From Mycobacterium sp. 852013-50091_SCH5140682 (GTDB lineage Bacteria; Actinomycetota; Actinomycetes; Mycobacteriales; Mycobacteriaceae), in NCBI RefSeq assembly GCF_001665685.1, contig NZ_LZTB01000104.1, positions 1 to 64,000 of the forward strand: a stretch of 64,000 nucleotides of DNA, written 5' to 3'. Position 1 is the stretch's first letter. Each line of letters starts with the position of its first letter. Below, one piece after another: positions 34,270 through 42,870 of this stretch. The notes under the pieces were generated by a model. It was not told the origin of the DNA, made no database searches, and saw nothing but the letters and a program-made list of their open reading frames with translations. A program made the translations under genes and the position numbers.

Positions 34270-35603
34270 TGCCGATCTACATCGGCGGCGACGCCGCAAG
34301 CATCTATGTCGGCAACGAACTGCAGGACGCCGTTTACCTTGGCAGTGACCGTATCTGGCCACCGATCTCGTTCCCGTACATCATCGAGAACACCAACCTC
34401 ACAGACGCCGAAACGCCAACCGAGGCTGCGGGCGCCATCGTCGAGCTGGCCGGTGGCGGCGGTCCCGGCAAGGCGGGCGCGGTCATGCCCTCGCAGAACA
34501 ACGTCGTGGCTGCAGGCGGGGACGGGGGCGGTGGGGCCGCCGCGATCGGAACCGCGGGCCTCCGGTTCTTCATCCCGATCGAAGACCTCGGCCCACTGTT
34601 CAGCGTCATCGTCGGAAGCCCAGGGACGGCATCGAGTTTCGTCTCCGGTTCCGTCCAACTCAATGCGGGCGCTGGCACCAATAGTGCCGCTGGCACCCCG
34701 TCCATCTCCGGGATTGGATACGGCTTCTCGGCGCCGGGATCGCTGGGCCCCAACACGCTGGGCGGTGCGGCCGGTGGCGGCCAAGGCCGCACCGCGCGAA
34801 CCGACAGCAACAAGAACGTCAGCTACACCCCCGGCACCGCGGGCAGTGACTCGCTGTTCAAGGCGGGTGGTCCGTACCTATCGCCCGACCCGGTCCCCGA
34901 GGCCGGTAAGCCCAGTGGCGGCGCTGGCGGCGGCGCCGCCGGGCGTGGCTACGGAGCCGGTGGAGGCGGGGGCTCAGGCCAGATCCAGGGCACCCCGGTG
35001 GACGGCTCGGGGCGTGTGGGCGGACCGGGATATGCGCGTGTCACGTTCACCGACAAGCGGCACTACTGGGGTCGGTTCCTCGCGGGCTCGTGGTCCTGGA
35101 CTCTGCCGTCCTGGCTGCGCAACGGCGACAAGATTCGGCTCACCGGGCTTGGCGGCGGCCGAGGTGGAGACAAGGGCGGCTCCACATCGGGTGGTGCTGG
35201 CGGGCGCGCGGGTGCGTGGAATGACGTCGCGCTGACCGTCGGCGTTGACGTCCCGGTCGGTGGCACGCTCGTCGGGGTCGTCGGGACTGGCGGTGCGATC
35301 AACAGCGGTAACGGCAGCAACACCACCTGCACCACCGTCGGATTCGTCGCGCTGGGCGCCACAGCGAGCAACGGCGGGACGGCCACGGCCGGTGATAGCT
35401 CCGGCATCCACTCCTACTTCGATGACGACTACATCGGCGGTCTGGGAGGCCTCTACGGCGGCGACCTCAACCTCACCGATCCCGTGGGCGGCGACGGCGG
35501 CCCCGGATCCGGTGGCGGTGGTGGTGGGTCCCTGTTCTTCCAAGGCAAGAACGGCGGCAAGGGCGGCGACGGTCGCCTGTTCATCCACGCCTACCAGGTG
35601 TGA
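34269..35603 (+). CDS. Glycine-rich minor tail protein
   Basis: A 444-residue protein. MPIYIGGDAASIYVGNELQDAVYLGSDRIWP is the (I)YVG...VYLGS-WP entry seen in actinophage fibre proteins. Two Gly-rich domains follow (GGGGPGKAG, GGAGGGAAGRGYGAGGGGG, GGLGGGRGGDKGG), alternating with beta strands, as in polyglycine sandwich tips. It is probably part of the receptor-binding apparatus. Confidence 0.75.
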   Translation: MPIYIGGDAASIYVGNELQDAVYLGSDRIWPPISFPYIIENTNLTDAETPTEAAGAIVELAGGGGPGKAGAVMPSQNNVVAAGGDGGGGAAAIGTAGLRFFIPIEDLGPLFSVIVGSPGTASSFVSGSVQLNAGAGTNSAAGTPSISGIGYGFSAPGSLGPNTLGGAAGGGQGRTARTDSNKNVSYTPGTAGSDSLFKAGGPYLSPDPVPEAGKPSGGAGGGAAGRGYGAGGGGGSGQIQGTPVDGSGRVGGPGYARVTFTDKRHYWGRFLAGSWSWTLPSWLRNGDKIRLTGLGGGRGGDKGGSTSGGAGGRAGAWNDVALTVGVDVPVGGTLVGVVGTGGAINSGNGSNTTCTTVGFVALGATASNGGTATAGDSSGIHSYFDDDYIGGLGGLYGGDLNLTDPVGGDGGPGSGGGGGGSLFFQGKNGGKGGDGRLFIHAYQV

Positions 35604-35613
35604 GGAGAGACGC

Positions 35614-37116
35614 ATGCCGTGGTTCCCCGAGCGTCAAACGTCACCCCTGCTGCGTATCGGGTGGGGCGGTGCAGCCAACCACTCCGGCAGCCAGGTCGTC
35701 GCGCCGTCGTGGTGGGCAGTCCTCGGCATCGACGGTGCGCTGTCGCTGCACATGGTCAGCACCGTCGAGCTGAGAGCGCTGCAGAACCTCGGGGTAGTGC
35801 TCGACGTCGCGCTCAACCGCAGCGTGGCTCTACAGAAGCTCGGCATGATCGCCGCACAGCAGACCTTTGGTGTCATCCGCACCGTGAGCTTGTCGACCGT
35901 AGGCGGCCTCGACGTCACCCGGCAGGTCGCCCTGGCCAGGTCGGTGGCCCTGACCCGCATCTCGACCATCGACGTAAACGCGCCCATCGTCACGACCAGC
36001 GCGGTGGAGCTCGCCCAGTTCACCGCGTTCGGTCTGCTCACCACGATCTCCGCGGGACGCCAGGTCGATCTGACCAAGATCGGCCCGGTCGACGTGGCGC
36101 AGACGCTGCAGGCCGGCCGAGTCGTCGACCTGATCACGCTCAAGTTCTTCGACCTGGCGCGGTCCATCGTCGCCAGCTCCTCGGTGAGCCTGACCAAGAT
36201 CGCCATGCTCGACATGGCGCAAACCGTGACGGTGAACCGGGCGCTCACGCTGCTGCGTGTTGCCGGTATTGATCTGGCACAGACACTTTCGGCCGGGCGC
36301 ACGGTGGATCTGGAGAAGGTGCGGGCTGTCGATTTGCAGCGCCAGGTTCTCACCGCCGCTGTGGTCGACCTGGACCGTATCGGCCCGCTGTCGGTGTCCC
36401 GCGACCTCTCCCTGGCCGGCAGTGTGACGCTGACCGGCCTACGCACGCTGAGCCTTTCGCGTGCGCTCACACTCGCGAGCTCTCAGGAGCTGGCCAAGCG
36501 CCTGGACCTCGGATTCGCCCAGGCCGTCGCCCTGTCGGCAGGCGTCGCCGCAGCCTTCCCGTCGACGGGTCTGCCGCTGCCATTCGACCGGACTGTCACC
36601 GGCGCCTACAGCTACGCCTTTCCTCGCAATTGCGAGATCATCGACCGCATCGTCCTCGGCGCTGGTGGTGGCGGCAAGGGCCTCGGCATCTGCTGCGTCT
36701 GGGGTGCGGGCGGTGACCCCGGTTCATACGACAGCGACACGATCACGCGTGGACCTGGCGGCATCGACTACTCGGTCACCACCATCACCGGGACCGTCGG
36801 CACCGGAGGCACGGCGGGGTCTACGTCAGGCGGCAACGGCGGGAATGGCGGTGCGACCACGAGTGTCGTCACCGGCGGTGCCACCCTCACCGGCAACGGC
36901 GGCAACGGCTCCACCACGGCCAACGCGCTGGCAGTCGCCGGTGTCAGCCCGGGCAACCGGACACAGGGGAGTCTCACGATGACTGGTGGGGCCCAGCAGA
37001 ACTCTGATGGCGGTGCCGGTAACGCTCCCGGTGGCGGTGGGGCCGGGGCGCAGCACACGTTCGGTGCTGGCGGCGCGGGCGCACGTGGGCAAGCCAGTTA
37101 CCTTGCCCGCCAGTAG
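35614..37116 (+). CDS. Tail fibre with thirteen 20-residue repeats and a Gly-rich tip
   Basis: A 500-residue protein. After a short anchor, residues 51-310 form thirteen consecutive repeats of exactly 20 residues (pattern V-x-L-x-x-h-x-x-h-D-h-x-x-x-h-x-h-x-x-S/R), a likely beta-solenoid or trimeric shaft. A link (~311-345) leads to a Gly/Asn-rich domain with GGNGGNGGATT and TGNGGNG, reminiscent of PGRS-type sequence. It has RBS GAGGAGAG before ATG 35614. This is probably a host-range fibre. Confidence 0.78.
   Translation: MPWFPERQTSPLLRIGWGGAANHSGSQVVAPSWWAVLGIDGALSLHMVSTVELRALQNLGVVLDVALNRSVALQKLGMIAAQQTFGVIRTVSLSTVGGLDVTRQVALARSVALTRISTIDVNAPIVTTSAVELAQFTAFGLLTTISAGRQVDLTKIGPVDVAQTLQAGRVVDLITLKFFDLARSIVASSSVSLTKIAMLDMAQTVTVNRALTLLRVAGIDLAQTLSAGRTVDLEKVRAVDLQRQVLTAAVVDLDRIGPLSVSRDLSLAGSVTLTGLRTLSLSRALTLASSQELAKRLDLGFAQAVALSAGVAAAFPSTGLPLPFDRTVTGAYSYAFPRNCEIIDRIVLGAGGGGKGLGICCVWGAGGDPGSYDSDTITRGPGGIDYSVTTITGTVGTGGTAGSTSGGNGGNGGATTSVVTGGATLTGNGGNGSTTANALAVAGVSPGNRTQGSLTMTGGAQQNSDGGAGNAPGGGGAGAQHTFGAGGAGARGQASYLARQ
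35764..36543 (+). repeat. 60-bp-periodic coding repeats (13 x 20 residues)
   Basis: Register is fixed by V51, V71, V91, V111, V131, V151 and so on to residue 310, with L two residues later and usually D at position 10 of each unit. Units differ in sequence but there are no insertions or deletions across 780 bp. Confidence 0.85.
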
Positions 37117-37119
37117 ATA

Positions 37120-37138
37120 CACCCCGCCCTGACACCAT
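37120..37138 (+). promoter_or_regulatory. Start-associated element
   Basis: CACC-ccgccctga-CACCAT, with the hexamer 7 nt before ATG 37146. Same hexamer as the tail chaperone copy. Confidence 0.55.
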
Positions 37139-37145
37139 CGCCGTC

Positions 37146-37538
37146 ATGACCGTGGGCATCACGACATACCTGGCCAATGCGCTGCTGAACCATGTTGGCC
37201 GGAACGTGTCGTACACACCCCCAACCACGGTGTACGCGAAAGCGCACACGGGAGACCCCGGAGCGGCCGGCACTCTCGCTGCCAGCGCCCAGACCACCCG
37301 GCTTGCACTGAGTTTCGCAGCCGCCGCGTCAGGCTCCATGAGTGCGAACACCACGCCGGAATGGACGCTCAACGCGACCGAGACCATCTCGCATGTGTCG
37401 TTCTGGGACTCCGCTGGCCCGGCCGGAGGGAACTGCCTGTGGACCGCCGCGGCCAGCGTGTCAAAGGGCGGCGTCAACGGCGACATCATCCGCATCGCCA
37501 CCGACGTCCTGTCGTTCAGTCCCATTGCCGCAAACTAG
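37146..37538 (+). CDS. Small tail-region beta protein
   Basis: A 130-residue protein. YLANALLNHVGRNVSYTPPTTVYAKAHTGDPGAAGT near the N-terminus is a conserved actinophage motif of unknown function, found in proteins encoded after fibre genes. The middle is beta-rich (TTPEWTLNATETISHVSFWDS). It is probably a virion or fibre-assembly component. Confidence 0.65.
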   Translation: MTVGITTYLANALLNHVGRNVSYTPPTTVYAKAHTGDPGAAGTLAASAQTTRLALSFAAAASGSMSANTTPEWTLNATETISHVSFWDSAGPAGGNCLWTAAASVSKGGVNGDIIRIATDVLSFSPIAAN

Positions 37539-37552
37539 CCAAGGAGATCCGC

Positions 37553-37837
37553 ATGTTCCGCACACCCGGTATGACCGTTAACAGCATCTCGTCCGGTCCG
37601 CTGCTCCAGCCACTAGGGAGTGACGTTGAGGTGGTCATCCAACTCGCCCCAGGATCGCTTCCCGCCTACATCGGACCGAATTTTGCTGTCGACGAGAACA
37701 GCGGTTTTGCACTCGTCGAAGGCACCACCCTTCAATTCAGGCTGCGACCGGACGACGAACTGTGGGCGATTGGAACAGATCCGACCACGAGTTCGAAGAT
37801 CCAGATGATCGTCCAGAGTGTGGGGCAGCCCAGCTGA
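37553..37837 (+). CDS. Small tail-region hypothetical protein
   Basis: A 94-residue beta-rich protein starting MFRTPGMTVNSISSGPLLQ. It has a good SD (AAGGAG, 37541-37546) 6 nt before ATG 37553. The DELWAIGTDPTTSSKIQMIVQS end resembles small virion-accessory proteins. The stop overlaps the next ATG. Confidence 0.6.
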   Translation: MFRTPGMTVNSISSGPLLQPLGSDVEVVIQLAPGSLPAYIGPNFAVDENSGFALVEGTTLQFRLRPDDELWAIGTDPTTSSKIQMIVQSVGQPS

Positions 37838-38265
37838 TGCCTGAATTGGAGACCGAAGTGGAATGGGCTGTCATTTGGCAGGTCGCGACGTTGCCCGACG
37901 ACGGTTCGGTTCCGCCTCCGCCTCCGCCTGAGCCTCCGGCCCGTCCCTCGCTGCCGCTGCCGACCTACGACCCAGCGACGGGCAACCCGATCCCACCGGA
38001 GCTGACCGCCGAACAGCAGGCGTTGCAGGACCAGTACGTGCGCGACCTGGAGGCTTACCACGCGGCCGTCGCGGCCCGCGAGGAGATCGTGGACCAGGTG
38101 CTGACCAACCCCGCGAGCTGGCAGACGGCGCTGACCGTTCTGCCGGGCGGTGAAGCCGACGCACGGGCCGCGCTCAAGACGCTCAAAGAGACCAACCTGA
38201 CGAACAAGTACGCCAAGGACTTCGAGCTGGCCACCTCGCCGGCGAGGATTTGGACTCGGGTGTAG
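37837..38265 (+). CDS. Proline-rich hypothetical tail-region protein
   Basis: A 142-residue protein. A Pro-rich linker (PPPPPPEPPARP) is followed by a helical region with AEQQALQDQYVRDLEAYHAAVAAREEIVDQVL. It begins at an ATG overlapping the previous stop, and its TAG overlaps the GTG of a 34-residue membrane protein. No family recognised. Confidence 0.6.
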   Translation: MPELETEVEWAVIWQVATLPDDGSVPPPPPPEPPARPSLPLPTYDPATGNPIPPELTAEQQALQDQYVRDLEAYHAAVAAREEIVDQVLTNPASWQTALTVLPGGEADARAALKTLKETNLTNKYAKDFELATSPARIWTRV

Positions 38266-38369
38266 TGCCCTGGCACCTGCTGATTCTCGCGTTCATGCTC
38301 GGTGGTCTTGTTGGTAGCTGGACCGTCACGATGGCCATCATGACCAGCCGCTCACCGCACGAGCGATAG
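38265..38369 (+). CDS. 34-residue single-pass membrane microprotein (first of two)
   Basis: MPWHLLILAFMLGGLVGSW followed by TVTMAIMTSRSPHER: one hydrophobic helix and a short charged C-tail. GTG 38265 overlaps the preceding TAG. The size is the same as the microprotein at 39033. It sits between tail genes and precedes the first of three paralogous tail proteins. Confidence 0.6.
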   Translation: MPWHLLILAFMLGGLVGSWTVTMAIMTSRSPHER

Positions 38370-38388
38370 CACCCGGGCTCCGTACTGT
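38370..38388 (+). promoter_or_regulatory. Start-associated element
   Basis: CACC-cgggctccg-TACTGT, with the hexamer 6 nt before GTG 38395. It begins immediately after the microprotein stop. Confidence 0.65.
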
Positions 38389-38394
38389 CGGGCC

Positions 38395-39036
38395 GTGCCG
38401 ATCACGGAGTACACCGAGCCGAACGTCTGCGTCGGGGAGAACCTCACCACCGACGACGCCGGCCAACTCCGTCTACAGCCGTGGGCGGTCCCGCGTCTCG
38501 TCGCTGATGTGCGCGGCAATTCTGGTGGCGACGGGAAGGTGTACCCAACCACCGCATTGCCGGGAAAGCTGCTGATCGACATCAAAGCCGGGTGGCGCAA
38601 TGACACCCCGCTCGAGCAGCAGGTGCTGATCCGGGTCGTGCGCGGCCCACGGTACTGGCTGACGTCGAACCCGAACGCGATCCAGTTCCGCGACCGCTGG
38701 ACCTACGCGATGGACGCCGAACCGGGGCCGCCGATCACGTCGGGAATCTTCAACGGGCAGACCGGATCAGCGATCGACCTCGGCACCAACAGCGTTGCGG
38801 AACCGGAGCCGGGGCAGCAGTGGATGTGGACCGACGTCAACATGGTCGACGAGTGGGTGCCGTACCCGGTGGGGCCCGGACAGTTGTTCAAGGCCTGGTA
38901 CCGCTGCTATGTGTGGACGCCGCCGCCGTTCTCGGACAACGCGAACAAGAACCAACCGAAGCATGAGGCGAGAGCGAATTGGGCTCGGCTGCAACTAATT
39001 GCGTTCGGACAGCAAGGAAATGTGGTGACCGGATGA
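38395..39036 (+). CDS. Minor tail protein, paralogue A
   Basis: A 213-residue protein. It shares with the proteins at 39134 and 39730 the core D-I-x-A-G-W-x-N-x-T-P...Q-V-x-x-x-V-x-R and, with 39134, the C-terminal HEARANWARLQLIAFG pattern. Probably a beta-sandwich tail decoration or fibre-base domain. The stop overlaps the ATG of the second membrane microprotein. Confidence 0.65.
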   Translation: MPITEYTEPNVCVGENLTTDDAGQLRLQPWAVPRLVADVRGNSGGDGKVYPTTALPGKLLIDIKAGWRNDTPLEQQVLIRVVRGPRYWLTSNPNAIQFRDRWTYAMDAEPGPPITSGIFNGQTGSAIDLGTNSVAEPEPGQQWMWTDVNMVDEWVPYPVGPGQLFKAWYRCYVWTPPPFSDNANKNQPKHEARANWARLQLIAFGQQGNVVTG

Positions 39037-39137
39037 ACCTGTTCGTTGGGATCATGATCGGGATCGCTGTCTGGCCGGCGGTTTACGTTGCGTCGTGGGG
39101 CGTGGCGTGGGTCCGCTACTGGAGGGGCCGGCGATGA
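39033..39137 (+). CDS. 34-residue single-pass membrane microprotein (second of two)
   Basis: MNLFVGIMIGIAVWPAVYVA then SWGVAWVRYWRGRR: a hydrophobic helix with an aromatic, basic C-terminal end. It overlaps the genes on both sides by 4 nt, which supports translation. Sizes of both microproteins are identical but sequences differ. Confidence 0.6.
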   Translation: MNLFVGIMIGIAVWPAVYVASWGVAWVRYWRGRR

Positions 39138-39733
39138 CCGTCAAACCCTGCACCATGGAGGGGATGCTGGCCACGGTCGACGGGATCGACATGGCCCGCC
39201 ACTGGTTTCCCCGCATCGTCGCCGAACGATTCCTCGAGTCCACCAAGGACGGCACGATCAGCCGCGCCCCGGATCCGGTGACGATGATCAGCGGCGACAT
39301 CGACTGGTACAACAACACCGGTGACCCGCAAGTCGTTGCCGTGCAGGTCAACAGGGCACCGCGCAGCATCGTGGCGCAGAACCCTGGCACCGTGGTGATT
39401 CACGACGCCTGGTCGTACGCGCAGGGTGTCAGCCCCACCGCCGACTATCCCAGCATCGTCCAGGACGCATTCGGTGGCCGCGCCCAAGTTGACCGGCCGG
39501 AGGCCACCGCCGAGGACCTGAAATACGGGCGCCTGTTCATCGACGGTGACGCATCGCAGGCGTGGGTGCCGATCGGCATACTGCCGGCGAAACACTCGCT
39601 GCACTTCCGCTACCTCGCCGCGGTCCAAACCCCCGGCGTGTGGACGTCAGCGTCCGAGTTCGAACCCCGGTGGGAAGCGCACGCCCGCTGGACCCGCCTA
39701 CTGGTGTTCGCCACCCCGGTGGGGTCGGCATGA
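39134..39733 (+). CDS. Minor tail protein, paralogue B
   Basis: A 199-residue protein. SGDIDWYNNTGDPQVVAVQVNRAPRSIVAQNP aligns with IDIKAGWRNDTPLEQQVLIRVVRGPRYWL of paralogue A and VDIQWTNNSPVPQQVYGLVTRAG of C. The C-terminus RWEAHARWTRLLVFA matches A. ATG 39134 overlaps the microprotein TGA. Part of a tandemly expanded tail-protein family. Confidence 0.65.
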   Translation: MTVKPCTMEGMLATVDGIDMARHWFPRIVAERFLESTKDGTISRAPDPVTMISGDIDWYNNTGDPQVVAVQVNRAPRSIVAQNPGTVVIHDAWSYAQGVSPTADYPSIVQDAFGGRAQVDRPEATAEDLKYGRLFIDGDASQAWVPIGILPAKHSLHFRYLAAVQTPGVWTSASEFEPRWEAHARWTRLLVFATPVGSA

Positions 39734-41040
39734 GCGGCGCCAACAGCGAGCACTTCGCGATCGTCGACGAGGCGATCGAACCGCAGCCGTGGACGCAGTA
39801 CCGCATGCTGGCCAGCAAGACAGCCGCATCGGTATCACGCAGCTACGACACCTCGGGTGGCGGCAACAAGAACGACCTGGTGCACACCGTCGACATTCAG
39901 TGGACGAACAACAGCCCGGTGCCGCAGCAGGTTTACGGCCTAGTGACCCGGGCCGGCGCGCAGGTGACGTTGCAGGCACGGTCCCGCGGCTACCTCGTCA
40001 CCACGCACGGGATCGATATCCGGCCCAACGCGACGCCACCGTCGAGCTTCGACATGGTCGAGGTCTCCCGCTTCGGGTGCGGCATGGATATCGGCAAGGG
40101 CGGCACCCTGGCGCTCGGCACCAGCTTCGGTTTGCACGAGGTGCGTCAGAACAGCCAGTCGGCGCCGCTGATGCCGCAGACACCCGGGTGGCCTCTGGTG
40201 GCGCCGGGGGAGACGTTCTTCGCGCGCGTGACCGTCCGGTTCGTTTCGGACTTCTGGGAGAACACCACCATCGACGGCGGCGACCAGAACACCGAGTCGC
40301 TGTTCATCTCCGGCGACACCCGCGTCGACCTGTTCGGAATCCCCAGCGTCGCAGGTGGTCCGCTGCCGTCACGCCCGATCCCCACGGTGGTGGGGGTGGA
40401 GCACTCGACCAACAACACGTTCCCCACTGACGTCGACGTGCCGGCCGGGACGGCCGCGGGTGACACCATGTTGGCGATCGTGGCGAACAACATCGGCTTG
40501 GCCTCTGACATCACGGCGTCTGAATCCGGTTGGACCGAGCTGCATGTCCGCAACGACGGCCTGTTGGGTATCGGCGATGTTCACATGAAGGTCTACGGGC
40601 GGATTGCGTCGGCCACCGAACCGGGGTCGTACCACTTCACCACCGGTGTGCTGGCTGAGGAGATCGTCACCCTGGTGGTGCTGCGCGACGCGTCTACCGA
40701 TTTCACCGAGTGGCGGTTTGCGTCGACACTGTCGAAACGGTTCTGGGAGCGCGGCGACGGTGGCCACGTGTGCCCCAGCATCGACAGTCGCGGCCAATTG
40801 CTGTTGTGCGCTTCTCACGTGGCGCACAGTGTGTTGCAGGCGCCGATAAATCAGGCACCCCCGGCGGGGATGACCAGCCTGTCCGATGTCGACGCCACCG
40901 GCTCCACCATGGCGGTCGCGATGCTCGCGTCGCCGCCGCGGCCCACGCTGGACCGGTCGTTCACACCGACCAAGGAACCGGAGTGGTCCGGCCGCGCCAT
41001 CGCCCTGTCGGTGCTGGTGCCCGGCACACCCGTGATCTAA
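39730..41040 (+). CDS. Minor tail protein, paralogue C with extra C-terminal domain
   Basis: A 436-residue protein. The first ~205 residues are the shared paralogous domain. Residues ~215-436 add a second beta domain (TVVGVEHSTNNTF ... GRAIALSVLVPG), a pattern seen in phage and secreted adhesin-like modules. Start ATG 39730 overlaps the preceding TGA. Likely the terminal, largest member of the A-B-C set. Confidence 0.68.
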   Translation: MSGANSEHFAIVDEAIEPQPWTQYRMLASKTAASVSRSYDTSGGGNKNDLVHTVDIQWTNNSPVPQQVYGLVTRAGAQVTLQARSRGYLVTTHGIDIRPNATPPSSFDMVEVSRFGCGMDIGKGGTLALGTSFGLHEVRQNSQSAPLMPQTPGWPLVAPGETFFARVTVRFVSDFWENTTIDGGDQNTESLFISGDTRVDLFGIPSVAGGPLPSRPIPTVVGVEHSTNNTFPTDVDVPAGTAAGDTMLAIVANNIGLASDITASESGWTELHVRNDGLLGIGDVHMKVYGRIASATEPGSYHFTTGVLAEEIVTLVVLRDASTDFTEWRFASTLSKRFWERGDGGHVCPSIDSRGQLLLCASHVAHSVLQAPINQAPPAGMTSLSDVDATGSTMAVAMLASPPRPTLDRSFTPTKEPEWSGRAIALSVLVPGTPVI

Positions 41041-41049
41041 GCGAGCCAG

Positions 41050-41736
41050 ATGTTCGATCCACCTGAGGGTTTCGTCGACATGCTGGGCGACGCTGTACTA
41101 GCGCCCCTCTCGGGGCCTGTCTTCGACCTCGATGTGCCGGACGTCGGCGTCGTGCGTGCACGCCGACCGATGCCGAGATCGGCGGCCGCGCTGGCAATGT
41201 CAGGCAACCCGAAGATCACATCCGAGGAACGGCACCACTACCTGACCCAGTTCGTCCGGGACCACCTCGACGATGGCGAGTACGAGCGGCTGCTGTCCGG
41301 CATGATGGCCGACGAACTACCGGGCGACACCACCACACTCGTGGCCCGCGAGCTGGCGACGTGGGGCACCGCCCGCCCGTACGTCGCCGTCATCATCCTG
41401 GCCGTCATGGCCGGCACCAACTGGCGCGCTGTTCGGCAGCGGATGCGATCGGACGGGATCGCCGACCCGATGCGGGATTTACCGCACATGCACGCCGTCA
41501 TCGATGAGATCGAAACGCTGGCATTGGAGGGCACCGCGTCGACCGGCGACAAGGATCTGGACCGGCTTGCCCGCGAGGACCTGATGGACCGGCTGTACGC
41601 GCCGACGCCTGAGGGCGCGGAACGCCTGAACGGCAAGGACTATCACGCGCAAGTCAAACCGCCGGAGGGCTTCACCCCTGGCGAGGTGGAGGCATCGTTC
41701 GATGCGTTCACCCGGGCGATGTCGGGAATGCGGTAG
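41050..41736 (+). CDS. Phage protein resembling tail assembly chaperones
   Basis: A 228-residue helical protein. RPMPRSAAALAMSGNPKITSEERHHYLTQFVRDHLDD and EYERLLSGMMADEL recall actinophage tail chaperones, but the gene lies far downstream of the tape measure. It could be a displaced second chaperone or a fibre-assembly factor. There is no RBS-rich leader, only a 9-nt gap to the previous gene. Confidence 0.5.
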   Translation: MFDPPEGFVDMLGDAVLAPLSGPVFDLDVPDVGVVRARRPMPRSAAALAMSGNPKITSEERHHYLTQFVRDHLDDGEYERLLSGMMADELPGDTTTLVARELATWGTARPYVAVIILAVMAGTNWRAVRQRMRSDGIADPMRDLPHMHAVIDEIETLALEGTASTGDKDLDRLAREDLMDRLYAPTPEGAERLNGKDYHAQVKPPEGFTPGEVEASFDAFTRAMSGMR

Positions 41737-41739
41737 CTG

Positions 41740-41758
41740 CACGCGGGGCCCATAACCT
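41740..41758 (+). promoter_or_regulatory. Start-associated element
   Basis: CACG-cggggccca-TAACCT, with the hexamer 6 nt before ATG 41765. One mismatch in the upstream tetramer. Confidence 0.55.
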
Positions 41759-41764
41759 GCGGGC

Positions 41765-42178
41765 ATGCCGAAGTTGGTGCCCTACCTCGACACGGAAAAG
41801 CCGGTTGGCGAACGGCTGTCGCCGCAGATGCGCGCCGAGATCGAAGAGGTCGCACCGTCCGGGCTGGTCAACGGGGCTGTCACCACAGCGAAGCTGGCAG
41901 AGAAAGCCGTGGCCACGGGAAAACTCGCCGATGGTGCAGTCACCACAGAGAAGATCGCCACCAATGGTGTGGAAGCCGTCAACCTCGCTCCCGGTGCCGT
42001 CACGACCGCCAAGCTCGACGACGACTCTGTGACCGCGGCGAAGGCCGGCATCGGGGTCGTCACCGCCTACGACAAGGACGGCAACCCGGTCGAGGCGCCG
42101 ATAGTGTTCATGACTCAAACCGAGTACGCGGCAATCACGCCCGTGCCGGGTGTCACCTACATGCTGCGAGCTGGCTGA
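41765..42178 (+). CDS. Short tail fibre with 10-residue repeats
   Basis: A 137-residue protein. After a 36-residue anchor, residues 37-96 are six units of exactly 10 residues (GAVTTAKLAE, KAVATGKLAD, GAVTTEKIAT and so on), typical of trimeric fibre shafts in phage head or tail fibres. The C-terminus (FMTQTEYAAITPVPGVTYML) matches the tip motif of the 31885 protein. Its stop overlaps the next ATG. Confidence 0.75.
   Translation: MPKLVPYLDTEKPVGERLSPQMRAEIEEVAPSGLVNGAVTTAKLAEKAVATGKLADGAVTTEKIATNGVEAVNLAPGAVTTAKLDDDSVTAAKAGIGVVTAYDKDGNPVEAPIVFMTQTEYAAITPVPGVTYMLRAG
41873..42052 (+). repeat. 30-bp-periodic coding repeats (6 x 10 residues)
   Basis: Units start at residues 37, 47, 57, 67, 77 and 87 of the fibre protein. 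Three of the six begin GAVTT. Confidence 0.8.
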
Positions 42179-42864
42179 TGCCGATCCCGGGGATCGTGGC
42201 GATCAAACGCGACGGCCAGGACATCGTCGAGATCCGCCGCGACGGGCAGCTGGTCTGGTCCACGTCGTCACTGGGGGATTACTTCGACCGAGACACGCTC
42301 GGCGCCAACTGGGTTCACTACGGCCCGGCCAGCGACTATGTGGCTGGCATCGTGGACGGTTCGCTTCGACTCGACATGCCCGACGGTCTCGTGTCCGCGG
42401 CACTCAAGACCGATCGGGTGCGGCTCAACACCGGCACCACCGGCTCGGATGACTACTACCTCGAATTCCGTATCGGCTCGCAGGGTTCGGGCAACAGCAT
42501 CACCAACACGCAGCACCGCACGCAGGTGTTCGCCAGGGTGTCGAACGGTGCTTTCACGCACGGTGTTGGCGTCGAGCTCATCAATTCCAAGCTGGCGATC
42601 GTGCGTCGCGTCGCCAACGTCGACACCATCATGGTGGCGGACTGCGGCGCCTACGCTGCCGGTGACATCTGCCGACTGACCGGCGTGGGGAATCTGCATA
42701 CGCTGCGCCGCAACGGCGCCTTCGCGGGGGAGTGGCCGGACAACGCCGCGACCGCGGCGAAGGGCGCGGGCTACCGCAGCATCGGGGCGCGCGTGGACGC
42801 GTCGAAGGATCTGCTTGGGCCGCGCCGGTTCTCACCGTCGATCGACTGGATCAACGCCGGATAG
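42178..42864 (+). CDS. Minor tail protein, lectin-like beta-sandwich
   Basis: A 228-residue protein. The entry motif VEIRRDGQLVWS is like that of the 34269 protein. The body SLGDYFDRDTLGANWVHYG ... VDGSLRLDMPDG ... RTQVFARVSNG is typical of LamG/concanavalin-like jelly rolls in actinophage fibres. A sugar-binding receptor module is likely. ATG 42178 overlaps the previous stop. Confidence 0.72.
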   Translation: MPIPGIVAIKRDGQDIVEIRRDGQLVWSTSSLGDYFDRDTLGANWVHYGPASDYVAGIVDGSLRLDMPDGLVSAALKTDRVRLNTGTTGSDDYYLEFRIGSQGSGNSITNTQHRTQVFARVSNGAFTHGVGVELINSKLAIVRRVANVDTIMVADCGAYAAGDICRLTGVGNLHTLRRNGAFAGEWPDNAATAAKGAGYRSIGARVDASKDLLGPRRFSPSIDWINAG

Positions 42865-42870
42865 GGCTTG

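Noticed and set aside
36820..37116. PE_PGRS host gene remnant in the fibre tip (GGNGGNGG)
   Set aside because: The Gly/Asn tract is short, continuous with the phage fibre and lacks a PE domain. Convergent low complexity is the simpler explanation.
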